Of a DNA stretch of 34,005 nt, positions 7,411-15,616 are shown one piece after another. The notes beneath the pieces are model-generated. The model ran no database searches and had not been told where the DNA came from. It worked only from the letters and a program-made list of their open reading frames with translations. The stretch covers positions 1 through 34,005 of the forward strand of contig NZ_FOFJ01000040.1 of the NCBI RefSeq assembly GCF_900110885.1, written 5' to 3'. The DNA comes from Azotobacter beijerinckii. GTDB taxonomy: Bacteria; Pseudomonadota; Gammaproteobacteria; Pseudomonadales; Pseudomonadaceae. The number at the start of each line of letters is the position of its first letter. Positions within the stretch are counted from its first letter, which is position 1. A program made the position numbers and the translations under genes.

Positions 7411-8823
7411 TCAGCCGGCGTGCGAAGCGGTGGTGCCTTGCGGCAGCTTGCCCGGGTCCGAGTTCGGCGCCGTCTCGAGCAGGTCCAGCGCCTGCCGGTC
7501 GGCGTCCTTGTAGCCTCCGTAGCTCAGGAGCAGGTCCCGGTATTCGCCCATCACACGGTGGCGGGTGTCGCGCAGGTTCTCGAGAGCGCTCACCGAGTCG
7601 GCCATGGTCATGCTCGACAGGCCCTGTTCGGTGACATCGAGCAGTTGGATGACGAAGGAGGTGATCGCGTCCGCCGCCAGCAGCCGGGAGTAGTTGCCCA
7701 GGTAGTCGTAGCCGGCCTGCGCGCCGTTCTTCTGGACGATTCTCAGCAGATGACCGCCGACACGGCTGCGGGTCAGCCAGTCCAGACGGGTGCCGTCCGA
7801 CGGGGTGGCATTGTTCCGGGCGAATCGCTCGAGCACCTGGTTCTGCTGCAGGTCGTCGACGATCTTGGCGGCCAGCCCCTTGAAGGTGCCCAAGGTGCGA
7901 GTGTTGGGCTCCAGGCACTGGTCGAGATCGTCGGAGGCGCAGTCGTAGACCTTGGTCGTGGTGTCGTCGCTGCCTTCGACGAAGAGGCGCAGGGCGTCCT
8001 TGTCGATCAGCCGCGGGATCGGCTGGGGCACGAAGGTCTCGCCCCCGTCGTCGTCCGCGGCCAGCACCACGTTGTAGCTGCCGACCATCGAGAGGATGAA
8101 TTCGGCGTTTTCCTCGCTGCCATACAGAACCTGGCTGCTCAGGCCGGTCTTGAGCATGGCGCACCAGAGGATGTTGCCGGTATCGGTGCAGGCCTTGGCC
8201 TTGCCGCTGCTCGCCAGGCGCTTGGCCGGCGACTCCTCTTTGGTCGACTTGGAGGAGAACAGGTCGGAGGCCACGTTTTCCAGCACGCCGCCGAGGGCCG
8301 ACTTCAGATCGCGCTTTTCCGCAAAGGCATCGGCGGCACCGGACACGACGCCCTGCGCCAGCTGGCAGCTGTTCGAGAACATCTGGTTGAGCGACTGGAT
8401 TTTGTTCGTCAGGTTGCGCAGCACGCCGTTGGTGGCCGAATCCATGGCCTCCATCGCCAGCTCGAAGGCGAAGCCCGACACCACCCCCACCGCGTTGGAG
8501 GCGACATTGCGCATCAGCGCCACGAACTCCTCGCCATTGATGAAGGAGAACGAGCCGGTGTAGAGGTTGATGCCCCCGCAGCCGCCTTTGGCGGACGGCG
8601 CGGTGATCGAGACCAGGTTGGCGGTCGAGATCCGGTTGCGCAGGGTGACGGCTCCCCCGGTGACCACACCGCGGGTGGCGGTCTGGTACGACCCGGGTGC
8701 CGTGGTATTGATCAGGCCATCGTACATGGCGTGGATCTGCTGCTGGATGTTGGCGATCGCCCCTATCGGGGCAAGCACGGCGACAACCAGGACCAGGGGT
8801 TTGGGGTTGAGTTTGAGCTTCAC
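7411..8823 (-). CDS. traH: TraH-like pilus assembly and mating-pair protein
   Basis: A 470-residue exported protein needed for F-type pilus assembly. I start it at GTG 8823: GGAGGT lies seven bases upstream and the GTG overlaps the traF stop as GTGA. The frame stays open far upstream, but that part is antisense-like traF shadow. A signal sequence (PLVLVVAVLAPIGAIA) is followed by the characteristic TraH stretch GGCGGINLYTGSFSFINGEE and a glycine/alanine-rich helix (AVGVVSGFAFELAMEAM). Several cysteines fit a periplasmic disulphide-bonded protein, as expected beside the thioredoxin-like TraF. C-terminal helices would mediate assembly. Confidence 0.88.
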   Translation of the reverse strand: MKLKLNPKPLVLVVAVLAPIGAIANIQQQIHAMYDGLINTTAPGSYQTATRGVVTGGAVTLRNRISTANLVSITAPSAKGGCGGINLYTGSFSFINGEEFVALMRNVASNAVGVVSGFAFELAMEAMDSATNGVLRNLTNKIQSLNQMFSNSCQLAQGVVSGAADAFAEKRDLKSALGGVLENVASDLFSSKSTKEESPAKRLASSGKAKACTDTGNILWCAMLKTGLSSQVLYGSEENAEFILSMVGSYNVVLAADDDGGETFVPQPIPRLIDKDALRLFVEGSDDTTTKVYDCASDDLDQCLEPNTRTLGTFKGLAAKIVDDLQQNQVLERFARNNATPSDGTRLDWLTRSRVGGHLLRIVQKNGAQAGYDYLGNYSRLLAADAITSFVIQLLDVTEQGLSSMTMADSVSALENLRDTRHRVMGEYRDLLLSYGGYKDADRQALDLLETAPNSDPGKLPQGTTASHAG

Positions 8824-9866
8824 TGCCCACCTCCGTTTTTTTCGTTGAGATATGCGCGGCGTGCCGCCTCGCGCATGCGCTTGACGAAGGCCTTGCGGTC
8901 TTCGGTGATATCGGGCGGAGCGGTTTCCATTGCCTGGCTGTCGATCAGGCCGATGGAGGCCAGGCGCGAGGTGGCGTGGTATTCCTCGGCGCTGATGAGG
9001 CCGGTCTGGCGGGCCACGTTGAGGATTCGGCTGGTGGCCGTCTCCATGGAAACGGTGCTGTAGCTGATGATCTGGGAACCGTGGGGCGGGACCGCCAGCG
9101 CCATGGCCGGGGCGGTGACGACCCCGAGCCGGTCGGACAACCCGGTGTCGGTCTGGTAGGTGGGATAGGCCCCGCTGGGCAGGGGCTTCCCATCCAGGGA
9201 GACCGGGATGACGGTGAAGCCGTAGCGATGCTCCAGGGCGGCCAGGGCGGTGACGGCCTGCTCGCACAGCGGGCACTGCTCGCCCTTGAAGAAGAAAACG
9301 ATCCCTGCGTTTCCGGCGATCATCTTCAGCAGCGTTTCCTTCTGCCGGCCGGCGGCGCTGGCCAGGGCATCGGAGGCGGCATTGGAGGCGGGATAGCGCA
9401 GGTCCTCGTCGAGGAACGGGTCGTTGCGGATCACTTCCATGGAGCGCCGCGAGAAGCGCTCGGATTTGTCCATCATCAGGCGCTGGGCGTAGTAGTACGC
9501 CTGGATGTTCTCGTCGCTGGGCTCGTCGATGGCGGCCTCGCGCAGCTTGGGCAGCTCGGCGCGAATCCAGGCCACCGAGCCCGGTGCCGGCCCGGCTGGT
9601 GGCGCCGGCGCGGCCTCGGGCGGAGGCGGCTCGGGTTTCTCCGGAATGGGGGCTGGAGCGGGAGCCGGTTCTGGCAGGGGCTCGGGCGGCTCCTCGTACC
9701 AGAACCAGCCGCGTTCCTTGTCCTGGTAGAAGGACTCGCCGGCGAGCGCGGGCGTGTGGTCGGGTTTGGCAGCATTCGCAGGAGGCGTTGCAGGGTCTTC
9801 GGCCAAGGCCTGGCCCGTCATCGCCATGGCCAGGGCGATGGGGCTGAGGTGTCTGAGATGGGGCAT
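8820..9866 (-). CDS. traF: TraF-like periplasmic thioredoxin-fold protein
   Basis: A 348-residue exported protein of the TraF/TrbB/HtdT type, part of the F-type mating machinery. It starts with a signal peptide (LSPIALAMAMTGQALA), followed by a Pro/Glu-rich spacer around residues 45-85. The C-terminal half is a thioredoxin-like domain with a CPLC motif at Cys198-Cys201 and the later VVTAPAMAL, which provides the cis-Pro position. F TraF has lost the CxxC motif while many relatives keep it; this one would be redox active. No strong ribosome site precedes the first ATG. It heads the traF-traH-traG operon, with box B and a -10-like CACAAT upstream, and overlaps traH by four bases. Confidence 0.88.
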   Translation of the reverse strand: MPHLRHLSPIALAMAMTGQALAEDPATPPANAAKPDHTPALAGESFYQDKERGWFWYEEPPEPLPEPAPAPAPIPEKPEPPPPEAAPAPPAGPAPGSVAWIRAELPKLREAAIDEPSDENIQAYYYAQRLMMDKSERFSRRSMEVIRNDPFLDEDLRYPASNAASDALASAAGRQKETLLKMIAGNAGIVFFFKGEQCPLCEQAVTALAALEHRYGFTVIPVSLDGKPLPSGAYPTYQTDTGLSDRLGVVTAPAMALAVPPHGSQIISYSTVSMETATSRILNVARQTGLISAEEYHATSRLASIGLIDSQAMETAPPDITEDRKAFVKRMREAARRAYLNEKNGGGQ

Positions 9867-9922
9867 GCAATCAACCAGCAGTCGGTGACAGGAGTCCCGA
9901 TTGTGTTGATTGGCAAGAGGGC

Positions 9923-9967
9923 TGTGTGGCCATTTCAGGCCATTTTCTGGCTTGATTTCAGCCCTGA
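9923..9967 (-). promoter_or_regulatory. Box B: putative activator site upstream of traF
   Basis: In the traF direction the site ends with TGGCCTGAAATGGCCACACA, matching box A (618-662) and box C. The upstream half (CTGAAATCAAGCCAGAAAA) is an imperfect inverted copy. The edge lies 56 bases before the traF ATG, and CACAAT lies 18-23 bases downstream of the edge at 9900-9905, the same offset as at the other two sites. It is probably the main control point of traF-traH-traG. Confidence 0.65.
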
Positions 9968-10082
9968 AAAAGGAGGTGGGCGGTCACCCAAAGGATGGAA
10001 TGAACCTGAAAAAGCTAATGGGGCCGCTGCTTGAGAATGGAAGCGACCCGAACCTGCCGGTCATGTCAGGCAGGAAGCGGCC

Positions 10083-10244
10083 GATTCTGTTGAAAAACTC
10101 CCTTCAGCCGGTTTTCGGGCTATTTCAGAGGGTTCTTACCCTCTGCCCTCTGATGGTAAGTAACTGTTTATACGCGATTTTTTTGAGGCCGATTTTCTCC
10201 TCTCAGCTTGGTTGCATGAAAAAACCGAGTTTTTCAACAGAATC
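10083..10244. mobile_element. MITE 1, 162 bp, GGCC target duplication
   Basis: It is bounded by inverted GATTCTGTTGAAAAACT (10083-10099) and AGTTTTTCAACAGAATC (10228-10244), with GGCC duplicated on both sides (10079-10082 and 10245-10248). It has no coding capacity. Both ends and several internal blocks (CTGATGGTAAGTAACTGTTTAT-like and CTCTCAGCTTG-like) are shared with MITE 2 at 11668, in the same orientation. The same 17-bp ends border the IS1182-type element at 27096, whose transposase family would mobilise it. Confidence 0.85.
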
Positions 10245-10503
10245 GGCCAAAAGCGGCCATCGAATGTCCACTTATTCAGGGGCGATTCACAAACAGGATC
10301 GGCCTGATAGGGTATGGGGACAGTCGAAACACACATCGGTCGTCCGCGCCAGCTGTATACCGGTTTGAAGAAACGCGACTATCCGGCCTGTTCAGACCCA
10401 TAAAAGATCATAGTGCCACTGCCTAACACCAGGTAACACCATGGCCCCGAGCGCCAGGGACCGGCGCTCCACTCCCCGTTGCGCCCCCCTCATATAGCCC
10501 CGC

Positions 10504-11433
10504 TCACAAAGCATTCATTTCAGCAATATCACGCACCACCTGATCTGCAGAGCGGTCGAACATCGCCTGCTCCTGCGCATCCAGAGACAACTCGATCACC
10601 CGCGCAACCCCATCCTCTGCCAGCACACAGGGGACACCCATGGCAATACCTGTGCGCCCGTACTCGCCCTCGAGAATCGCGACCGTCGGCAAAATGCGGT
10701 TTCGCCCTTTGGCGATAGCATCCACCATCTGTGCAATTGCCACGCCCGGCGCATCGCAGGCGCTCCCCACCTTCTTCAAACCCAGAATCTCGCCGCCACC
10801 CTGACGTGTGCGCTCCACAATCCGCTCTATCTGCTGATTGGACAGGAAGTGAGACAGCGGCACCGAACCGACCGCACAGTATCGCATCAGCGGCACCATG
10901 CTATCGCCATGCCCTCCCAGCACCAGCGCCGTGATATCCCGAGCAGAAAACCCTGTCTCCTCGGCAATGAAACACTTCATGCGCGCTGTATCCAGTACCC
11001 CCGCCTGCCCGAACACCCTGTTGCGTCCCAGCCCACTGAGACACCAAGCCCGATAGGTCAGCACGTCGACCGGGTTCGACACCACCAACACCGTCGCCGC
11101 TGGAGCATGACGATTAATATCCAGCATGATGCTATCGAGAATTGGCAGATTGATACTCAATACATCCTGACGCGACTGACCAGGCTTGCGGGGCATACCC
11201 GCCGTAATCACCACCAGGTCAGAATCCTGCAGCAATTCGGCATTGGACCCGCCGTAAACCCTGGTATCAGAACCTGACTCAACTGCCGCCTGCCAGACGT
11301 CCAGCGCCTTGCCCTGTGCCAACTCACCCTGCACATCAATCAACATCAACTCACGGCAGAACTCTTCCCGGGCGATGATCTGAGCCGCCGCCTCACCCAC
11401 CATACCGGCACCCACAATTGATAGCTTGTTCAC
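10504..11433 (-). CDS. mdh: NAD-dependent malate dehydrogenase, LDH-like type
   Basis: A 309-residue enzyme interconverting malate and oxaloacetate with NAD. The Rossmann signature GAGMVGEAAAQ is at the N-terminus. AGMPRKPGQSRQDVL carries the Arg that selects dicarboxylic substrates in malate dehydrogenases. SNPVDVLT, LDTARMK and GGHGDSMVPL supply the remaining binding residues and the catalytic Asp/His pair. GTG 11433 is chosen because GGGAGG lies just upstream and the resulting length fits this type; a longer frame begins at 11469 with no ribosome site. It is a metabolic gene inside a transfer region, flanked by two MITEs, with no related gene beside it. Many pseudomonads rely on the quinone-linked enzyme Mqo, so a carried Mdh could change host metabolism; that is inference. 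Confidence 0.85.
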   Translation of the reverse strand: MNKLSIVGAGMVGEAAAQIIAREEFCRELMLIDVQGELAQGKALDVWQAAVESGSDTRVYGGSNAELLQDSDLVVITAGMPRKPGQSRQDVLSINLPILDSIMLDINRHAPAATVLVVSNPVDVLTYRAWCLSGLGRNRVFGQAGVLDTARMKCFIAEETGFSARDITALVLGGHGDSMVPLMRYCAVGSVPLSHFLSNQQIERIVERTRQGGGEILGLKKVGSACDAPGVAIAQMVDAIAKGRNRILPTVAILEGEYGRTGIAMGVPCVLAEDGVARVIELSLDAQEQAMFDRSADQVVRDIAEMNAL

Positions 11434-11508
11434 CTCACACCTCCCCGCGGCTCGCGCCACCAGCAACACGCCCGCCTATACAGAGAAGTATTACCCGCGA
11501 ATACTAAA

Positions 11509-11528
11509 AGGCCACCCGAAGGTGGCCT
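11509..11528. terminator. Terminator-like hairpin upstream of mdh
   Basis: An 8-bp stem, AGGCCACC and GGTGGCCT, with a CGAA loop (TTCG on the minus strand). The minus strand runs into CCTTTTAG and the plus strand into GTAGTTGTTTT, so it may work in both directions. It would insulate mdh from minus-strand readthrough. Confidence 0.5.
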
Positions 11529-11667
11529 GTAGTTGTTTTACCTGCTTTTCGCCATTCCCATGGCGGCATTACTTTAGCCTCTGATAACCCCCATAGGCAC
11601 GAGCCGTGCGGCCTTAGCGGACTGCTCCAGGTCTATCGCAGCCCTTTGCCATCGTCCGCAATGGGTC

Positions 11668-11830
11668 GATTCTGTTGAAAAACTCCCAGAAACCGATTTT
11701 CAAGGAGTTTCAGGGAGAAGGATTGAGCTATCCACTGATAGTAACTCGCTGTTTATTCAGCAGTTTATGAGAAGCCAACTCTCTCCTTTCAGCTTGATCG
11801 AGCGAGAAAATCGAATTTTTCAACAGAATC
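11668..11830. mobile_element. MITE 2, 163 bp, GGTC target duplication
   Basis: A close relative of MITE 1 in the same orientation, with ends GATTCTGTTGAAAAACT and ATTTTTCAACAGAATC (one change) and GGTC duplicated at 11664-11667 and 11831-11834. Removing it restores a palindrome (GGGTCGACT...AGTCGACCC), so it landed in one arm of a REP-like hairpin. It has no coding capacity. Confidence 0.85.
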
Positions 11831-11864
11831 GGTCGACTCCGGCCTGTCCGGCAGAAGTCGACCC
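11831..11864. repeat. REP-like hairpin, left arm split by MITE 2
   Basis: With the three bases left of MITE 2, the sequence reads GGGTCGACTCCGG, a short loop, then CCGGCAGAAGTCGACCC, an imperfect hairpin. A second copy lies at 19363-19403; both are followed by a CxAAGxGGACGT tail. This is the form of the dispersed extragenic palindromes common in Pseudomonas. Confidence 0.55.
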
Positions 11865-12106
11865 GAAGGGGACGTAGGTACCTAAGAGAGATGCCTAAAC
11901 GTTTTGCCGAGAGTCCTCGCTGTCACATTCATGCTGCCCCTGCCTCGCCGCTAGGCTCAAGCAGTAACCCTGGAAGAGGAACTCCAGGAGCATGGGTGTC
12001 AGTGTCATCCTGCTGGCGTTCTGGCACTCTAAGGCTCCAAGAAGCATAGGGAGTCGAAGACCTGATGGCCCCTCACCTAGTGAGTCAGTCGGTCTCCGCC
12101 ATATAG

Positions 12107-13234
12107 GTGAGGCGCGTGCAAGATACCAATATCCCCTTCGGTGAGCGCGACGGAATGCTGTTGCGGGCCTTTGAGGTCGAGAACGGGCTGGCGTGCAATT
12201 GCGTCTGCCCTGGATGCCGAAAGCCGTTGAATGCCGCCAACGGAGGCCAGAAGGTCATTCCCCACTTTCGGCATGCCCAGTCTGAGGACTGCATAAGCGG
12301 CTACAAGGACGGAGTACGCCGCGCTGCGGTCGCTCTGATTGCTGAGCAGCGACGCCTGATGCTCCCAGGATATTCCCGCCAGGTCACAGCTATGACCACC
12401 TCCGGCCACACTCTGCTACGCGATGTCACCTTCCAGCCGACCGCTATCACCGTCGAAGCAGTGGAGCGGTTTGTGGACCTTGGAGAGGTAGTGGCGCATG
12501 CGGCTCTGACTGCCTTCGGACGCCAGTTGCTGGTGCGGATTAAGGTATCGGCCCGGGCCGAATACGAGCGATGCCAGCGCCTTGCAAGGATTTTCAGCTC
12601 TTCAGTAGAAATTGATCTCAGTGGACTCAGTCTTGAGCAAATCAACGACCCGGTAATGTTCGAGTGGGCAGTTCTGTCCGATCCGAACACGAGGTCCTGG
12701 ATTCGCTCTCTGCGCGGGGAAATGCTGGAACAGCGCGCCGCCAAAGACCTGGCGGTTGAAGTCATCGCCCATAACGCTCAGTGGGAGCAGGAACGGAGTC
12801 GCCTGCAAGCTATTGAAAACGAGCGACGCGAAAAACAAGAGGCAGAAGCCAGTGCTCGCGCCATCGCGCTCGCAGCGCACAGAAAGGCTCAATTGGCGGC
12901 AGCCGAGACACAGCGTGTCGCTGGCATACCCACCAAGGATGACCGAGAGGAACGTCAGCGGCGTGAGGAGCTTATAGTTGGCCAGACGCTCCGAGCCTCT
13001 CAAGAGTGGGGCGGGAAAGCCGTTGAATGTTCAGCATGCTACATCCTGAGCCCGCCTGGCACGCAGTTCTGCCTGTACTGTGCCAACGAGACCAGCACGA
13101 TGTCCCTCATCTTCGTCCCCTCGGATGTCATGACCACAATTCACTTCCGGATGCGCAGCTCGGCAAAGCCGGATAGATCACTGCGAATGGCGCCGACCTT
13201 GCTGGTCCAGCCCGAGCCATTCACGATGGACTGA
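12107..13234 (+). CDS. CoiA-like zinc-finger protein with C-terminal coiled coil
   Basis: A 375-residue protein. The N-terminal 100 residues hold CVCPGCRKPLNAANGG followed by PHFRHAQSEDC. This Cys pair plus HFRH arrangement is that of CoiA-type proteins, a family linked to competence and built on a restriction-nuclease-like core. The middle (about residues 240-310) is charged and helical, probably a coiled coil. Near the end CSACYILSPPGTQFCLYC forms a zinc ribbon. Either GTG 12107 or GTG 12116 may be the start; a 9-bp inverted repeat (CCTCACCTA at 12071, TAGGTGAGG at 12104) overlaps the first and could be an operator. The role in this element is unknown. It stands alone and converges with the primase-like gene. 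Confidence 0.6.
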   Translation: MRRVQDTNIPFGERDGMLLRAFEVENGLACNCVCPGCRKPLNAANGGQKVIPHFRHAQSEDCISGYKDGVRRAAVALIAEQRRLMLPGYSRQVTAMTTSGHTLLRDVTFQPTAITVEAVERFVDLGEVVAHAALTAFGRQLLVRIKVSARAEYERCQRLARIFSSSVEIDLSGLSLEQINDPVMFEWAVLSDPNTRSWIRSLRGEMLEQRAAKDLAVEVIAHNAQWEQERSRLQAIENERREKQEAEASARAIALAAHRKAQLAAAETQRVAGIPTKDDREERQRREELIVGQTLRASQEWGGKAVECSACYILSPPGTQFCLYCANETSTMSLIFVPSDVMTTIHFRMRSSAKPDRSLRMAPTLLVQPEPFTMD

Positions 13235-13345
13235 GCCGTCCCGCCCCGGTCGGGCTCGACCGACTGAATTTGGCCGCTTGTTGCTTGATGCGTCTGGCAG
13301 GTTTGGGTCGGTCTCTTCCTATCGACCACAAAAAAGGCACAAGGC

Positions 13346-14464
13346 CTACCGCACAGCGCGGTAGACCTCGGCCTGATGCTTGGAGAAGCCGAACGGACCG
13401 CGTTCCAGAAGAACGTCGTTCCAGTCGACTCCCTTGGCGCCGTCCGGGATCGGCAGCCAGGGCAGCAGGATCTGCGCCTTGATGCCCATGTCCCAGAGGC
13501 GTTTTTTGAGTGCGAGCGCTGCCTTCTGGCCACCCTCCTTGCGGTCCTTGTCCGCCCAGATACGGACGGCAGTGACCGCCGGCGGCGGCATGAAGTGCTC
13601 GAGCAGGTAGGCGTTCACCAGGGCCCAAACCGGCAGGCCCGTGGCGGTTTCCACTGCCAGAGCGGTTTCCAGCCCTTCGCACACGTCCACGACCTCTCCC
13701 GGCTGGGAAGTCCGAATGCCGCCCCCTGGCAGGGAGCGATCGCTCGGGATCGGGAACATCTTCTTGGGGGACTCCAGAGGAGCCTTTTCACCTTTGGCCG
13801 TGAGGTAGATCCGCTGAATCGTCACCGCCCGTCCCTCGGCATCCGAGATCAGGGCCACGATAGCCGGGTGCCGCGTGCGTGCCCGGTCCTGCCCGCGATG
13901 GGTCAGACACGGATGAAAACGCACGCTGCGCGCCAGACCCGGACGATCCCAGGCCAGGATTCCCCTCGACCGCAGGTACAGCCGTGCGGGTTCTGCCGCC
14001 GGGTGCGTGACTGGTACGGATTCGCTCCACACCTTGCGCAGGGCCTCGCGCAGCCAGCTATCGCTGGGCGTCGACGTGACCACCGGCTGGCGCAGAACGA
14101 CCTCCTTCGGCGGCTGCGCGTTGCCGTAGCGACCGTGAGGGTCCTTGACCCCCAGCAGCGAGCCGACCTCCTGCAGCACCTCATGGAAGCCCCAATCCCG
14201 CACCCACATCAGCAGGGCCAGACCGTCCGGCTTGATGCCGCAGGTCTGGCACACCCCACCCCCGGACGTGCCGGCGGTTTTCCTGAACACCCGGAAGCCG
14301 TCCTTGCCACCGTGAACGGGACAGTTACGGGCAACGCCGGGTTGCGTTTGAGCGTCGACCAGTTCAGGGGCCAACAGTTGGTAGAGATGTAGCCAGCGAC
14401 CTTCGGCGGCAGCGAGCACATCTTTTTTCTCTGGAGCGTAAACGCCCGTCGAGCAAGCAGACAT
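13346..14464 (-). CDS. CHC2 zinc-finger and Toprim primase-like protein
   Basis: A 372-residue protein laid out like a phage P4-type or mobile-element primase. An N-terminal zinc finger (CPVHGGKDGF with VCQTCG 30 residues later) binds single-stranded DNA in this family. A linker with ARLYLRSRGI follows, then a Toprim domain with its glutamate in VDVCEGLETALAV and the aspartates in RIWADKDRKEGG. It would prime DNA synthesis on the transferred strand or during replication of the excised element. The start ATG has AGGAGG seven bases upstream. It follows the gene at 14514 on the same strand, separated by a GC hairpin. No helicase domain is present. Confidence 0.78.
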   Translation of the reverse strand: MSACSTGVYAPEKKDVLAAAEGRWLHLYQLLAPELVDAQTQPGVARNCPVHGGKDGFRVFRKTAGTSGGGVCQTCGIKPDGLALLMWVRDWGFHEVLQEVGSLLGVKDPHGRYGNAQPPKEVVLRQPVVTSTPSDSWLREALRKVWSESVPVTHPAAEPARLYLRSRGILAWDRPGLARSVRFHPCLTHRGQDRARTRHPAIVALISDAEGRAVTIQRIYLTAKGEKAPLESPKKMFPIPSDRSLPGGGIRTSQPGEVVDVCEGLETALAVETATGLPVWALVNAYLLEHFMPPPAVTAVRIWADKDRKEGGQKAALALKKRLWDMGIKAQILLPWLPIPDGAKGVDWNDVLLERGPFGFSKHQAEVYRAVR

Positions 14465-14485
14465 CGTGACCTCCTATGGATGAAT

Positions 14486-14505
14486 GAGCGCCCGGAGGGG
14501 CGCTC
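14486..14505. terminator. Intercistronic GC hairpin between two minus-strand genes
   Basis: An 8-bp perfect stem (GAGCGCCC/GGGCGCTC) with loop GGAG, between the stop of the upstream minus-strand gene and the ribosome site of the primase-like gene. No T tract follows, so it more likely affects RNA stability or attenuates partly than terminates fully. Confidence 0.4.
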
Positions 14506-14513
14506 GTGGCTGG

Positions 14514-15275
14514 CTACTGCACGGCTTCGATCGACCAGGCGTTGCGCAGGGCGTCTGCCCAGTCCTGTTCAACCACGCCGTTCACTCGCTTCGGCCTGAG
14601 CACTTTCACCGGGGTTTTCCCGTGGAAGGTCAGGGTGATTTCCTGGCCCTGCCGAACACCGCTCTGCCGCAGCGCGGCGTGCAACTCGATGCCCCAGACC
14701 AGGTGTTTGCCGATCCGCAGAAAAAACGACTTGGGGTTTTTCTTGTGGAACCGGTAGGGAGCGAAACCCGAACCGCAATAGGTGCCGGTGACGGATTCCT
14801 GTGGCGCCTGAAAGACCTTCTCCAGCGCCTTCTCCCGCTTCTCGACAGCCTCCGTGGCGCAGGCTGCCGGCTGCTCGAAGGATTCGTCCCGGGCAATGAA
14901 CTCGCCCAGAACCACCCCTTGATCAGCCTGTTGCCGAACGTCCTGCGCAGCCGTCTCCTCCTTGCGCTGGCGCAGGAAGGTCGGAGCGAGGTAGCGCTCG
15001 TAATCGGTGTCCGAAGCACACCAGACGGCCTGGATGCAGCCGCTTTGCGGCGCCCTGGTCGCTTGGAGGCGAGCCAGACGGCGGCGGGCTTTCATGCCCA
15101 GCAGAACGACCCTCAGGTACTGCGGTGCGTAGAGCGCCAGCACGGAGGCCAGCACGCACAAGACAAACAGAAAGAGGGGCTTTTGATCGTCGGAAAGCGT
15201 GATCCCGACAACTACCGAGAACATCAGTCCCAGGGTGAACAGGACTTTTGCCTTCAGGATTTTTTGAGTGGTCAT
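14514..15275 (-). CDS. Membrane-anchored element protein of unknown function
   Basis: A 253-residue protein. Two N-terminal membrane segments (VLFTLGLMFSVVVGITL and PLFLFVLCVLASVLALYA) are followed by a basic stretch and a soluble region. The C-terminal 70 residues include HLVWGIELHAALRQSGV followed by GQEITLTFHGKTPVKV. A similar 'WG-x-L-x-x-A ... G-x-x-x-L-x-x-x-G-x-x-P-V' pattern occurs at the ends of primases and relaxase-related proteins on plasmids; I use it as a hint only. ATG 15275 is chosen over ATG 15293 because GGAGAACTC lies eight bases before it and the same leader-ATG layout precedes the 47-residue gene at 15616. It lies upstream of the primase-like gene and may be co-transcribed with it. 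Confidence 0.65.
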   Translation of the reverse strand: MTTQKILKAKVLFTLGLMFSVVVGITLSDDQKPLFLFVLCVLASVLALYAPQYLRVVLLGMKARRRLARLQATRAPQSGCIQAVWCASDTDYERYLAPTFLRQRKEETAAQDVRQQADQGVVLGEFIARDESFEQPAACATEAVEKREKALEKVFQAPQESVTGTYCGSGFAPYRFHKKNPKSFFLRIGKHLVWGIELHAALRQSGVRQGQEITLTFHGKTPVKVLRPKRVNGVVEQDWADALRNAWSIEAVQ

Positions 15276-15336
15276 TTCGAGTTCTCCATTCATGAGGACG
15301 GAGAACTCCCCTGATGGGGATATTCCCCGTCAGGGT
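15276..15336 (-). promoter_or_regulatory. Leader A: two hairpins, the second hiding the ribosome site
   Basis: On the minus strand the leader has a first stem (CCCTGA...TCAGGG with inner GGGGA/TCCCC) and a second stem of nine perfect pairs, GAGTTCTCC with GGAGAACTC, around a 12-base loop. GGAG, the ribosome site of the gene at 15275, is buried in that second stem. Leader B at 15617 has the same architecture. This suggests translational control by temperature, a protein, or a coupled event. Confidence 0.65.
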
Positions 15337-15472
15337 ATAAAGTTTTGGGTAAAGGCCTACGAGTAAGCCATTATCCAGGGTTAAATTTCTGTACTACCTA
15401 TCCACTTACTCCCCAGATAGGCATCACAGACATCGGCCTCGTCGCCCAACAAGGCTTCGAAATCGATAGCCC

Positions 15473-15616
15473 TTAATTGCGTTGTAGACCAGGGGCAGCT
15501 TTGGATATGGTCAGGAGGATTTCGTCTGTCGGTCCTTTGATAATCAAGGGTTCAGAAGTCTCCAAAGTAGAGACATCGAATCCTTTGAGATCGAAGAGAA
15601 ATTTAATATGGAACAT
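15473..15616 (-). CDS. 47-residue small protein behind leader B
   Basis: A short gene, 47 residues, beginning MFHIKFLFDLKG and ending in GLQRN. I choose it because it starts exactly where the duplicated leader predicts: AAGGAGAACCTCA then ATG, as in the gene at 15275. The upstream extension of the frame to 15718 would run through the leader and a terminator and is rejected. The N-terminus is hydrophobic and aromatic and the rest polar. No family is recognised. An almost equally long frame lies on the opposite strand and is taken as a shadow. Confidence 0.5.
   Translation of the reverse strand: MFHIKFLFDLKGFDVSTLETSEPLIIKGPTDEILLTISKAAPGLQRN

Noticed and set aside
7411..9870. A single 819-codon minus-strand frame across traF and traH
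   Set aside because: Its first 350 codons are an out-of-frame shadow of traF. A strong ribosome site and a GTGA overlap at 8823 mark the true traH start.
10449..10469. GAGCGCC/GGCGCTC hairpin as the mdh terminator
   Set aside because: Downstream of mdh on the minus strand, but followed by GC-rich sequence with no T tract.
10083..11830. mdh plus two MITEs as one composite mobile cassette
   Set aside because: Each MITE has its own perfect target duplication (GGCC and GGTC), and the outer flanks do not match, so they inserted separately.
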